Below are positions 44,881-57,384 of a DNA stretch of 64,000 nt, in pieces. The stretch comes from Dryomyza anilis (taxonomy: Eukaryota > Arthropoda > Insecta > Diptera > Dryomyzidae). Location: NCBI GenBank assembly GCA_951804985.1, contig OX638130.1, positions 99,321,700 through 99,385,699 of the forward strand, in the 5' to 3' direction. Made by a program: the position numbers and the translations under genes. The notes beneath the pieces are model-generated. The model saw nothing but the letters and a program-made list of their open reading frames with translations. It was not told the DNA's origin and ran no database searches. Every line of letters starts with the position of its first letter. Position 1 is the first letter of the stretch.

Positions 44881-46529
44881 GTAAGCCGCTGCGGGTTAGC
44901 AGGACATTGCTCATAGGGTGATGTAGTAGTTTTCTTAAAATAATTATTTCAAAGTACAGTTGCTTAATTAAAAAACATGCATATATTTCACATAATAATT
45001 AAAATGATTGCAGTGTAATTTGTTTAAGCATTCTAATGATTATCAAAATCCATTACTTGTTTGGATTTATAGCACTAACATTTCCTAAGAATATATTATA
45101 CCGCATACTCACACCGAAACAATCAATACATTTGTATTGAAAATAACCACATTTTGTATTTCGATCACCTTCTGTTCTCTTTTGAATTGGTAAGTGTGCT
45201 GGCAAAAGCCAATAATCTATTTTACTAAAGGCCTTAATTTATCAACATTACTACTGCTTATTATCCCTGGTTTCTAAAATTGTCTCCCTCAAAAAGGGGC
45301 TCTGAATAATATGGCAGGGTGACATCGAACATCAAATTTCAGTTAACGCTGCCCCTAGATATATGTTTTATGCATTTCACATTACATTTCACACCATAAC
45401 TGATGCATACCTTTAGGGGCATGTCACGAAATCGTAATTTTAAAAACGATGCGGTTAAATTGAAATCATTTTGGTTTAATTTTAGAACATTATGTTTAAT
45501 TTCAGTTTTAAACACTTGTTGGTAATTTGAACGTATTTTTTGACGGTGTATTTAAAAATGTAAAGTATTATAAATGGTCAAATTTTCAATAGACATATTT
45601 ATAAAAGTAAATTTGCAATGTACTATGTTCGGTTTGTTATTGAAGAAATTCATAAAATTCTTAATATCTAAAATTTATTATTAAAAATTAATATTTTTCA
45701 ACACACTCAACTACAACTACAACTACAAAAAAAATTGGTAAATAAATATTTTTTAAAAATTCTTTTGAAGGGTTCGTTTCACAGACTTTTCGCATTAATA
45801 GAATACCATTTAATGCCTTTTATTTGATTTTTAAGCGAAATTTCAAAAAAAGCTAAATTTTAGACCTGTTACAATATGTTAGAATAAAGTAGAAAAATTT
45901 TGCATTTTACTTGACAAACCAATTAAATAATTCATATAATACAATTCATAATTCACTAAAATTACAAAAAGCAATGCTAAAATTTGGTTTCCCACTTTAC
46001 CCCAGAAAGTGTTTCCCACTTTAACCCAACATCGCAATTTAATCATATTTAGCACCATTTAAGTAAAATTAAACTATTTGCAAAACTCATTTACATTTCA
46101 AGAGATGTACAACATATTATCATCTTAAATTTTCCTAATTAAAAGCGACACAAATTAACACTTTATGATAGCAAACACAGCACTCTAAAAACTTTTAAAA
46201 ACATTTTTTTCGCTTGTTCTTGAAATGCAATAAATGGGTATAAATTTGAATATAACAATGGATGAAGAAGTTTATCCCATACTTGCCAATTTTTTAAAAT
46301 TTTTCTAATTACGAAAACATATCCAATTTCCCACATTACCCCATGTCCCACTTAACCCCAGGTTCCCCTACTAATTGTTTTGTTATTTTGTATTTTGGTG
46401 TCTTTATTTTGTTTTTAGAATTGGGATTTATTTCGTTAAGAAAAATTAATAAAAAAACCAGTTGGGAAGGTTAGATCACATGGGAAATTTTAAAGTAGGT
46501 GTAATTATGATAGTTAGGATTATCAAAAT
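44881..46529. other. Intron-like sequence, no exon seen
   Basis: AT-rich. Motifs of the type CCCACTTTAACCCA recur at about 45990, 46014, 46333 and 46347, and the sequence CACTTAACCCCAGGTTCCCC at 46350 looks like one end of an unidentified element. No coding exon. Confidence 0.45.
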
Positions 46530-47192
46530 TATAGTCGGTCTAAGTCGACTATAAATACCCTACACATATGTGTGGTTACCATTCAAAGTGATATATAGGT
46601 CACCAGGGTATACGAATCCTGAAAATAACTACAAACGTTCAATCGCTGAAGAATTTCCATTCATTTGATACCCATATTTACAAATGGGTAGGTGTACCGA
46701 ATTTCGATTTTTTTTTTGTGAACCACAAGTCTTTTCGCCGGAAAACATTATTATCATGTATTTGAGCATGATGTCAATATATATTTGACCAACAAAGTTT
46801 ACCTAAGCACGTATACATAAAAATTGATCTTTATATGTACATTTTATATGTGGTATTTGAACATAAGTGGTCGGATCATAGGTCACCATGGACCGATCTC
46901 GCCAATTTTTTCGCACATACAGCGTAGGTATATTAGTAATCTAAGTTATAAGTTTCATTTATCTAGCTCTTCAATTTTAAAAGTCTTAGGGATTTCAACA
47001 GACAGACAGACAGACAGACGGACAGACAGACGGACAGACAGACAGACGGACAGACGGACATCGCTAAATCGACTCAGGAGGTCATGCTGATCAAGAATAT
47101 ATATACTTTTCCATACCGGAGATGCTTTCTTCTGGGTGTTACAAACGGCGTACCAAACTGAATATACCCTTTCACTCTTAGTGTAGGGTATA
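46530..47192 (+). mobile_element. mini-me-like element, uninterrupted copy
   Basis: Opens near TATAGTCGGTC...AATACCCTACAC and ends TAGTGTAGGGTATAAAAAT. It holds GATGGGTAGG-like TACAAATGGGTAGGTGTACC, the (ACAG)n tract at 47000-47060 and the core GTCATGCTGATCAAGAATAT. It serves as the empty-site reference for the SINE at 30324. Confidence 0.75.
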
Positions 47193-47430
47193 AAAATACT
47201 TTTAATCAGGGATTAAAACCCTTTGGAATAGGTTTCAAAAATCGAAACGGTTCCGATTACGAGTTTTGCAGTCCCTACTTCTAATAATTTGTTTGTATTT
47301 TGGGGCAGTTTTTTTTTTAAATGTTGGGTATTTCCTTAAACAAAAAAAATAAAATAAAAAAAATATAGGCTGTTATCCCAGGAGATTGTATCGCAGGAGA
47401 TTCTAGAACTACATATATTTAGAAAGCAAA

Positions 47431-47533
47431 GATAAAAAGTAGTTCGCTTCTAGAGATATGATTTTAGGAATCACTTTATAAAGATAAAAGTAGTTCGCTT
47501 CTAGAGATATGATTTTAGGAATCACTTTATATT
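47431..47533. repeat. Recent tandem duplication of 52 bp
   Basis: GATAAAAAGTAGTTCGCTTC at 47431 and GATAAAAGTAGTTCGCTTC at 47483 begin two units that differ by a single A over most of their length. Confidence 0.95.
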
Positions 47534-48119
47534 CGAGAGTTCTAAAGAGTACACAAATTTAAATATATCGGTTGAATATGGAAATATGAGAGATAATCGA
47601 ACAAAGTTCCAATTCAATAGCAAGCTTTTCTAGAATGACTTCTCTCTTGGTACTGACGGCACAACAACGAGAACAACTCCACATTTGGTTCCGATAAAAA
47701 GTCGTTCCACGTTTGCTTCTTTTAGAATGTAATTCAGAATATACAAAAATGTGTCAAATCTCTTTGAAATATTTTATTTAAAAAAATAAAGTTAGCTGCA
47801 TATTCTAAATCAATAATTCAATGTTTTTAACATGTGTGTCATAGGATATAAAACATATTTCGTAAGTACGTTTTTTATTCAAATAAAAGATATAGTTTAA
47901 CATGTTAATACTACAGGTAGTGTCGATGGCTTAAATGGTTGGTGCGCAGGAAGTCCATATAATGGCTGGAGAATATAACAAAAAAAAATATTAATATAAT
48001 AAGTTCAGGAACAAAAATGTCAATAAAAATATTTAATTTTTTTAATGTACTTAAAAGTTTAAATAGTCCTGATTATATTAATTTTATAAAAATTAAATGA
48101 ACGATTTTATTTATTGTAT

Positions 48120-49995
48120 TTGTTTTCTATGGAAACAATATGTGGAAGGTGTTTCAAAAGGCATTCCATGGGAACCATTTTAAGAAGTAGTTCTAAAAGT
48201 CATTCCATGGAGACCATTTGCAGAAGTAGTTCCAAAAGCCATTCCATGGGATCCATTTTAAGAAGTAGTACCAAAAGTCATTCCATGAGAACCATTTTAA
48301 GAAGTAGTTCCAAAACTCATTCCATGGGAACCATTTGAAGAAGTAGTTCCAAAACTCATTCCATGGGAACCATTTGAAGAAGTAGTTCCAAAAGTCATAC
48401 CATGGGAACCATTTTAAGAAGTAGTTCTAAAAGTTATTCCATGGAAACCATTGTAAGAAGTAGTTCCAAAAGTCATTCCATGGGAACCATTTGAAGAAGT
48501 AGTTCCAAAAGTCATTCCATGGGAACCATTTTAAGAAGTAGTTCCAAAAGTCATACCATGGGAACCATTTTAAGAAGTAGTTCTAAAAGTCATTCCATGG
48601 AAACCATTTTAAGAAGTAGTTCTTAAAGTCATTCCATGGAAATCATTTTAAGAAGTAGTTCCAAAAGTCATTCCATGAGAACCATTTTAAGAAGTAGTTC
48701 CAAAACTCATTCTATGGGAACCATTTGAAGAAGTAGTTCCAAAAGTCATTCCATGGAAACTATTTTAAGAAGTAGTTTTAAATGTCATTCCATGGAAACC
48801 ATTTTAAGAAGTAGTTCCAAAAGTTATTACATGGGAACCATTTGAAGAAGTAGTTCCAAAAGTCATTCCATGGGAACCATTTGAAGAAGTAGTTCCAAAA
48901 GTCATACCATGGGAACCATTTTAAGAAGTAGTTCTAAAAGTCATTCCATGGAAATCATTTTAAGAAGTAGTTCCAAAAGTCATTATATGAGAACCATTTT
49001 AAGAAGTTGTTCCAAAACTCATTCTATGGGAACCATTTGAAGAAGTAGTTCCAAAAGTCATTCCATGGAAACTATTTTAAGAAGTAGTTTTAAATGTCAT
49101 TCCATGGAAACCATTTTAAAAAGTAGTTCCAAAAGTTCTTACATTGTAAGAAGTAGTTCCAAAAGTCATTCCATGAGAACCATTTTAAGAAGTAGTTCCA
49201 AAACTCATTCCATGGGAACGATTTGAAGAAGTAATTCCAAAAGTCATTCCATGGGAACTATTTTAAGAAGAAGTTCAAAATTTCATTCCATGGAAACCAT
49301 TTTAAGAAGTAGTTCCAAAAGTCATTCCATGGGAACCATTTGAAGAAGTAGTTCCAAATGTTATTCCATGGGTACCATTTGAAGAAGTAGTTCCAAAAGT
49401 CATTCCATGGGAATCATTTGAAGAAGTAGTTCAAAAGTCATTCAATGGGAACCATTTAAAGAAGTAGTTCCAAAAGTCATTCCATGGAAACCATTTTAAG
49501 AAGTAGTTCCAAAAGTCATTCCATGGAAACCATTTTAAGAAGTAGTTCCAAAAGTCATTCCATGGGAACTATTTTAAGAAATAGTTCTAAAAGTCATTCC
49601 ATGGAAACCATTTTAAGAAGTAGTTCCAAATGTCATTCCATGAGAACCATTTTTAGAAGTAGTTTCAAAAGTCATTCCATGGGAACCATTTTAAGAAGTA
49701 CTTCCAAAAGTCATTCCATGGGAACCATTTTAAGAAGTACTTCCAAAAGTCATTCCATGGGAACCATTTTAAGAAGTACTTCCAAAAGTCATTCCATGGG
49801 AACTATTTTAAGAAGTAGTTCTAAATGTCATTCCATGGAAACAATTTTAAGAAGTAGTTCCAAAAGTCATTCCATGGAAACCATTTAAAGAAGTAGTACC
49901 AAAAGTCATTCCATGGGAACCATTTTAAGAAGTACTTCCAAAAGTCATTCCATGGGAACCATTTTAAGAAGTAGTTCCAAAAGACATTCCATCGG
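48120..49995. repeat. 39-bp satellite (~48 units) with an 8-unit higher-order block
   Basis: The unit begins CATTCCATGGGAACCATTTT and ends AAGAAGTAGTTCCAAAAGT (39 bp). Rare variants recur exactly 312 bp apart (eight units): CATTCTATGGG at 48708 and 49020, and AGTAGTTTTAAATG at 48771 and 49083. A local triplicate with AGTACTTCC lies at 49690-49790. As 39 is divisible by three, frames of type SMGTILRSSSKSH stay open; they are not genes. Bordering sequence at 49996-50190 is single-copy here. Confidence 0.97.
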
Positions 49996-50811
49996 ACGTT
50001 ATTCCATAACTACGTCTTTTGGAACCGGGAGAGTAAAGAGAAAAATTTAAATTGCTGTAGAAGCGAATGGTGATGTACTTCTCCGTTCTCTTCTCTTAGA
50101 AGCTGACGGAAAAGTACTTGCTAGATATCGCCTACGAAAATAACGACTTCTGGAACCATTTTTGGAGCGACTCCCTTAATACAATGGTTGCAAAATACTT
50201 CCAAAATCTGCTAGGTATTTTCTTTTGTTTTATTTTCAAATATTGGGTTTTATTGTGTTATGAAATAAATTCCCAATTTTGGAAAGTTATTTCGTTTTTT
50301 GGTTTTTATTTGGAGGAAATTTACTTCATAGAGCTTTGTAAAATTCGAAAATAATCAAATTTATTCTACAAAACAAAAGCTTTAGCATACAATTTACCCT
50401 ATGCATTGTTCAGGGTTAAAATGCTTATGCCAAATGATATATGTGATATTAAAACCATTCAACAAAGTTTTAGAGCACTTGAAAAGCTCAAAAAATAAAA
50501 GTTGTGCTTCGTAGTTGTGCTTTTTATAGCAACTCTTATAACATCTATTTGATATAGTACAATACAGGACATTCGCGCCATTTAATGCCTGGCTTTTATA
50601 CACAAACACCGCATATTGAAAACGTGAACCTGCGCAACACGCAATGCATCCACCATGCGTTTGTAGAGGTTTTTATTTATGTTTAGTTTAGTTTTGTTTT
50701 TTTTTTTTCTTAAAGGTCTTTCTTGTTTTGTTTTATTTTTGCATTCTGCCTCGAGTCTCTGACTTACTGACACAAATAACAAACAAGGATGCGTGGCTGG
50801 GGCCACAACAG

Positions 50812-50843
50812 TGACGTCACAATAGAATCCACAAGGTGGCAGC
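50812..50843. promoter_or_regulatory. CRE palindrome next to a CTCF-like motif
   Basis: TGACGTCA (50812-50819) is the perfect cAMP-response element. Nine bases on, CCACAAGGTGGCAGC (50829-50843) matches the conserved CTCF consensus at all but one position. They lie in a GC-rich patch (50790-50945) inside a very AT-rich intron-like region. Both motifs are long enough to be unlikely together by chance, but binding is inference. Confidence 0.5.
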
Positions 50844-51044
50844 TGCCGCTAAGGAGCAACGACAACTCGACGCAACTCAAAGAGACAGTTGACTGGCGAA
50901 CGTGACGGCATGAAAACGTCTGCAATGACGAGATTTAACGCGACGGTATTTTTTTAAAGTTATTTTTGTTTTTTGAAGTGCACTTTTAGTAATTGATTTG
51001 GAATTTTTAAGATGGTGATAAAATTATATTTTTAATAATTAAAA

Positions 51045-51125
51045 ATAAAAATAAATAAAAATAAATAAAAATAAATAAAAATAAATAAAAATAAATAAAA
51101 ATAAATAAAAATAAATAAAAATAAT
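51045..51125. repeat. 10-bp tandem repeat, AAAATAAATA
   Basis: About eight near-perfect copies, fading into A-rich sequence to 51170. Confidence 0.9.
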
Positions 51126-51446
51126 TAAAAATAAAAAAAAAATAAAAAAAATAAAAACAAAATTAAAAAATTTAATGAAAAATGTGTTAATCTTATTGAA
51201 AACGTAAAAAAAAATAATTTAAAATATAATAAATGTGTTTTTAATATGAAAAGTATATAAAAAAAAGTTAGATAAATGTAAATTTACCAAATATTTTATA
51301 ACATATAAAAAATAGAATACAAAATAAACAAACAAACATTTTATTATTAAAATATAAAAAATAAATTTTGAATAAAGTGAAAAATGTAAATAAAAACCAT
51401 AAAACATAAGCAAACCAACTATATATAAAAAAATATATTTTACCTT

Positions 51447-52280
51447 ATTTGCTGCATACTTTTGGATGTTTCCACTTAATAAATATTGACATATGCATTA
51501 TCAAAAATGTCATATAAAAATAAATGAAAAAATAAAAAAACATAAATTGCAATCAACAACGTCTAAAATATTATATTATGCAAAATAAATTGCATACTTT
51601 AAGGTGTTGCCAAATGCGAAACAATTGAAAATTAATAGAAACAACCAATTATAATCAATTTATTTAAAAATAACAAGTGTCCAGTGAACAAGTACAGCTT
51701 TGAATCTTTTTGTTTAAAGTATATGTATTCTATTCAAAATGAATATTACTTGTATTATCCCAAATACATTGCATACGTGTAGGCGCTGCGCAATATACGA
51801 TCATACTTATATTTGTATGTATATATTAATCTGTTTTATTAAGTGCAAAATACATTAAAAACCAAAATAAGTTTAAGCATAATCAGTGCATTTAAAATAA
51901 CATATTTTCCATAATTTGTTGCATACTTTTGGGTATTTTAAATAAATATGCACATAACAAATATTGACATATACATTATTAAAAATGTTATGAAATTAAT
52001 AATAATTATATACAAATAAATATTAATTACAATCAACAACAAAACAAGTAAATTACATATGACGCAAAATGCATTGCATAAGTTCAGGTGCTTTGTATAT
52101 GCGAAATTAATAAAAAATATATAAAAATGAAATCAATTAAAATCAATTAACATAAAATAAACAAGTGTGCATTGAACAGTCGCATCTTTTAAATCTATTT
52201 AATTGCTATAATTTTTAAATGGAAATATGAAACGCGAAATGCATTGCATACTTGTAGGCGCTGCTCATTTACGAGCTAAA
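51447..52280 (+). repeat. Tandem duplication of a 467-bp module with TTGCATAC boxes
   Basis: GCTGCATACTTTTGG at 51451 and GTTGCATACTTTTGG at 51918 start two aligned modules. Both continue with AATATTGACATAT, TGCAATCAACAAC/TACAATCAACAAC, a TTGCATA box, an AACAAGTG box and end in CATTGCATAC(G/T)TGTAGGCGCTGC. The boxes are conserved while the spacers have drifted. Confidence 0.85.
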
Positions 52281-53239
52281 TTATATCATACATGGAAAAC
52301 GTAAACGCATCTTCTGCTTAAGAGCATAATAAAATTGCTGTTGCATAATTAATTAATGCAGCATAAAGCAAGGCGCTCAACGCCTTGCAGCAGTTTGCGC
52401 CTTGAAGTATGCAACAGAAATGATGTCGACGATGGCAACGGTTATGACTGTTCATTAAGCAAATAATACTCTGTAAGAAAACGTAATGAAAGACGTCGAT
52501 TTAATTATGTAAAGATGAGCTCTGTGACATTATGTGCAGTGTATTCTGTTTTTAATTTTTGTTTGTTGAATATTGATTTATTTTTTTATAGCATAAATAA
52601 AAATTAAAATTAAAAATTAAATTTACTAATACTAAAAAGACTGAACAAGAAATATAAAACCTTCAATTAAATTCCAGTTGCTTGTTCGAGCTGCAACTTT
52701 ATCGCAGCGCTATCGCTGCATTTTCAGCATAAAGTTTTCATGCTAAGAATTTGCAAATTGACATTTTCAATATACTGGTTGTATGCAGCAAAATCAAATA
52801 AATATTTTATTAAATTCTGCTTTATAATATATATTTTCTATGAATTTATTTTTCAAGTGAAATGTTGCGATTTCTTTGAGATTTATATCAAAAATTGTAA
52901 AGTAACGCAATGGATGTATTTTAAATTATTTTAAATAAATAAAGAAATAATGTGTTTAAAAATGCATTAATGTAAATACAAAAGCTTTACATATAAAGTT
53001 TACTAATATTGGAAATTTTATGATGTATTTTATTTGTTACATAAAACAATATTTTTTTCGATTTAAAATAAATATAAATGTTCACAAAAATCTGCATATT
53101 CAATTTTATATAAAAATGGTTTACAGAAAGTTTTAAGTTAATTTTAATTAAAAACAATATACTTTTGAAAATGCAGTATAAACACAAATTAATTCCACAT
53201 CTACGAAATTATATTAATTTGTATGTTTTTTAAAAGTAC
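52281..53239. other. Intron-like sequence, no exon seen
   Basis: 52290-52740 is GC-balanced and holds a small hairpin GCAAGGCG-CTCAA-CGCCTTGC (52368-52388). No open frame with splice support. Confidence 0.45.
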
Positions 53240-53760
53240 ATTTATCATTTAAACCCTAATTTAAAATTTTCACTGAAAATTTATTTTTTCACTCAATATT
53301 AAATTTTTCAATCAAAGTACAATTTTTCATTGAACAATAAAATTCTCACTAAAAATCCACTAATCAACTCAACGTGTAAAATTTAGTTAGGTGTGAATTA
53401 TTACTAAAAATTAAATGTTCCACTAACAATTTAATTCTTCATTCAAAATTAAATGTTCATGACCTTTTTATCTTTCCAAACAAAATATACAATAATCCGA
53501 TCACTCAAAATTTAATTTATCACTCAAAGTTCAATTTTTCACTCAGTATATATTTTTCACTCAAATATCAATGTTTCAGTCATAACTCAATAAATTACCT
53601 AAATTTATATTATTCAGTAACATTTTAATTTTTTACTCAAAATATAATTTTGTCACTAAAAATGTTTATTTTATACTCAAAATTTTATTTTAACTCAGAA
53701 TTAAATTGTTCAATAAAAATTAAATTTTTCACTTAAAATTATTTTCTACTCAAAATTAAT
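53240..53760. repeat. Degenerate TTTTTCACTCAAAATT repeats
   Basis: TTTTTCACT and (A/T)CTCAAAATT(T/A)AATTT motifs recur irregularly. They are the reverse complement of the 3255-4400 minisatellite motif. More scraps lie at 55560-55670 and 56330-56600. Confidence 0.65.
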
Positions 53761-53789
53761 CCGATCACTGAAAATTTATTTTTTCCATA

Positions 53790-55200
53790 TGGGTAATATA
53801 CCACATCAAATCGACTGGATTTTCTTCGATTTTTATAAAATTTAGTTTACACCTTTGAATAGATAAAAAAATAATTAGAAGTTGATTTGTTCTACGAAAT
53901 TCGAAAATTTCACAAAATTATGATGCTTCAAAAAAATCACAACTTTTCTTTATAGAGGTAACTTCGAAAGCAGTTATCCAGGTCAATAACGTTGCAAAAT
54001 GGATATTTTTGGTATCTATTATTCTACGAATTGTATGTAGTTTTTGATTCTGGTTTAACATATTTTTTTCTAATTTTTTCAACTCGAATTTCGAATAAAC
54101 AGATATTTTGATTTTGCTCAATTTTTTTTCAAAATTAGGTCTTTTATTTATTAATATAATATCTGAAATTTGGAGAGGTGTTCTTCGATATAAGGAAGAA
54201 ATATTTTTTTTTGTATATAATGCCTTTTTATCAGTTACAAAATTTTAAAAGGGCAATTATCATAAAGACTTTTGTAAGGTCTTTACACTTTATTCAAAAT
54301 TTCGTTTGATCATTTATAATAGATCATTTCTAACAGATATCTTAAAATTTTTTAATAGTGCTTTCAAAATTATACAGTATATTGTTTATTTCATAGCTAA
54401 AATGTTAACTGAATAATTTGACAACAAATACGAAACACGTGCCTAAACGTAAAAAAATATCAAAAAATCACTTGTTTCAATGTTACATATAATTTAAGTA
54501 TCCTTTTCTGTAAAAATGTACCAAAGTGAAAAAAAATATGGATATGCAATTCGAAAGATATGATTTTAGAAAACATCTCATAAAATAAGTTTTTTTATGA
54601 AAGGAGCCTTGAAGGACAATTATAGACCTCGACAAATATTGAAACTACTAATTAAAAGTATTTAAAAATCGTGACTAACCCTCTGAACCATTAGTCTAAA
54701 AATTACGGCATTTACTATTGTCCAATACATTAAAATTTGTAATCCTGATATTCCAGGAATCAGTCGTGGCAATTTTGAACCATTGGATCATACTAAGTTA
54801 CGCTAGTGGTAACATCAAGTTACTCTTACGATAGACACGTGCAAACTCGAGATGTATCAATATTTGCCGATGTGTATTATAGTTCTTAATGGCTTCTTAC
54901 AGAAAAAACTTCTTCTATGAGTGGTTCTCTAAATGTTAATCTTTCAAATTGCATATCAAGATAAAAATCTTCACTTTGGTACATTTAAAAAAAAAAGAAT
55001 ACTTAAATCATATGTAATATTGAAACAAGTGATTTTTTGATACTTTTTTTACATTTAGACACGTGTTTCGTATTTTTTGTTAAATGTTTTGCTTTAGTTA
55101 ACATTTTAGCTATGGAATAAACAATATCCTGTATAATTTTGAAAGCTCTATTAAAAAATTTTAAGGATTTTTAAGGAATTTGTGCGATTTACTAAAACAG
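53790..55200. mobile_element. Fold-back element with ~230-bp arms
   Basis: The left part GGGTAATATACCACATCAAA resembles the F1 end GGCCATTCCACACCAAATCG. Arms 54337-54570 and 54940-55170 are imperfect reverse complements: ACGAAACACGTGCCTAAACG faces TAGACACGTGTTTCGT, AAAAAATCACTTGTTTCAAT faces ATTGAAACAAGTGATTTTTT, and TGTACCAAAGTGAA faces TTCACTTTGGTACA. The centre is near 54755. Confidence 0.75.
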
Positions 55201-57384
55201 GGTTTTGTATATTCCATATTTAAACATAAAATATTTCAAATATTCAACAATAATTTTCAAATTAGCCTAACTAATATAAATAAAAGTATTAAATTTAAAA
55301 ACTTTGAAGAAAATAATGGATTTTGTAACAAATTTGGTATCGCTGCTATTATTTTGCATACCTAAATTCAAGACTCATCTACAAAAGTTACCATCACCAT
55401 TGAAATTGGTTAAGAATATGGAAAAATAAGACGGCATTGTAATGACATAAATCCAATAAATGTAAATTATAAAAATAATTGATTGTTCTTATTACGCCAC
55501 ACTTCTAAAAAATGGAATTTATAATTTATAGTAGAGCGCTTCTATTATTTTTCACACAGATGTAATTTTTCACTAAAAAATCAATTTTCACTCACACAAA
55601 TTTAATTATTTAAAAAATATTCAATAAATCGCTCAAAGTTTAATTTTTCAATTCGAATTCAATTTTTCACTACACCCAAAGAACGAATCATTTGGGGCAA
55701 CCGTCTTTTTTTGCCAACCGATTTACGATTGTGCTGCTAACTTTGTGTTTGCAACACGTTGGAGCGCTAGGGCTGCATATAGAAATACAACATATAGACA
55801 CAAAATCGCAAGAACTCTGTAGAATAGTATGTCACTTGTTGAAGAAAGTATAATTGAGCATGAAAGAATCGAACAGTAACAACGATAAAGCCTTAAAACA
55901 ATTCCAAAAATTGTTTCACACGTAGGACGCGCTGTCCGCAGCACAAAACAAACCGAGTGAAAAATCTAAAGCTTGCGCGACTGGTGTTGTCCTGCTTTGG
56001 CATCGCTTTTATACAAGACAACTGTTTTCGCAGTTGAATCAAATAAAAATTGGTTGCTACAACTTAATGTTATATAATTATCTGTTAAGTCAAATAAATA
56101 TTGGTTAGGTCTCATTTTGAATTCAGTTGCCGTAGCAATGGAAATAAAAAAATTGAAAATGGATTAAAAGTTTGTTTCTCCAATCAATGTTGCAGTTGCT
56201 TCAACTAATAGTTGGTTACGCTTCATACTATTGTTCACCACAAATGAAAATCAGTTGAGGCTAACTAAATTTGGTAGATGGAAATGAATATTGGTTGAAA
56301 CAACTGCACGCCAAGCAATTATTTTTTTGTGTGTACAAATTCAAAAATTTAAATTTTTCACTCCAAATAAAAAAATTACTAAAAATTCCATTTTTGACAT
56401 AGAATTTAATTTTTCACACAATATTTAATTTAATGAAATTTTAATTTTTCTATCAAAATTTCATTCTCACTCAAAATTTTATTTTCACTCAAATTTCTAT
56501 TTCACGTAGAATTAAAATTTTGATGTAAATTAAAAAAAAAATGTCTTATAAATAAATTGATTTTTACTTAAAATTCTACGTTTTCAAAAAAATTTAAATT
56601 TCTATTTTTTAAAATCTAAAATCTATAAAAAATATCAAATTTAAAATATAAACAAATTATAGTTCCCAAAAATCTGAAATATTGCTTTACATTTTGAACC
56701 TCATGCCGTTAACTTTGTGATGATTAATGCACATAATTAACTGCATACTATGTGCTCTGTGAAAGGCAAATTCCAAACATGTGAACTGTAATGCGATGCG
56801 GATGCATTGTGGCGCCACAGGGGTTAAACAGCATGGCTCACATGAGTGTGCAATAAAATAATGGAAAAAAATCACTGGCACAACTAGGCTAAAGGACTAA
56901 AGATAAACCACACACACAGACACAAACACATAGACATAGATTGGTGGCTTTTAACCAATTTGCAAGTTGATGCCACAAATTATGAGCGCCAGGACTACGA
57001 CAACAAGCAGCCAGTTAAGGCATTCCTTTGTTACTATTTATGATTTGGAACAAACGCGCCGAAAATAAATTTTTATTTGGGTCAGACTAGAGTTGCAAGC
57101 ACTAATTAAAATGCTATTAAAATGTGAAAATTCCAAATTCACACAAACTGAGTATTAATGCATTGCACTCGCAGAATATTTGTACAATTTTAGTTATACG
57201 AAAAGATCAAACCTAAAAATGACGACATTTTGGCAGGCTCACAAAGAGCGTAATTTCGCAGCCAAATGGAGCAGACACTGACGCCATGTTGGCGACTAGA
57301 ATGCGTTGGTTGATGTGATATTTTTGTGCAATTTTGAAGTTTTTTTCTTTAGGTTTTGAGTTTAAAACCTATAATCAAATAGTT
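55201..57384. other. Intron-like sequence, no exon seen
   Basis: 55680-56340 contains GGTTG-rich, TTGGTTG motifs recurring about eight times (GCAACCGTC, ATTGGTTGCTACAACTTAAT, ATATTGGTTGAAACAACTGC), probably a decayed element. 56680-57340 is GC-balanced and single-copy, with no supported exon. Confidence 0.45.

Noticed and set aside
48114..49888. Frames with SMGTILRSSSKSH repeats
   Set aside because: The 39-bp period is a multiple of three. Many units carry TAA or TGA in the same place (ATTTTAAG, TTTGAAG frames), and variants do not follow codon positions.
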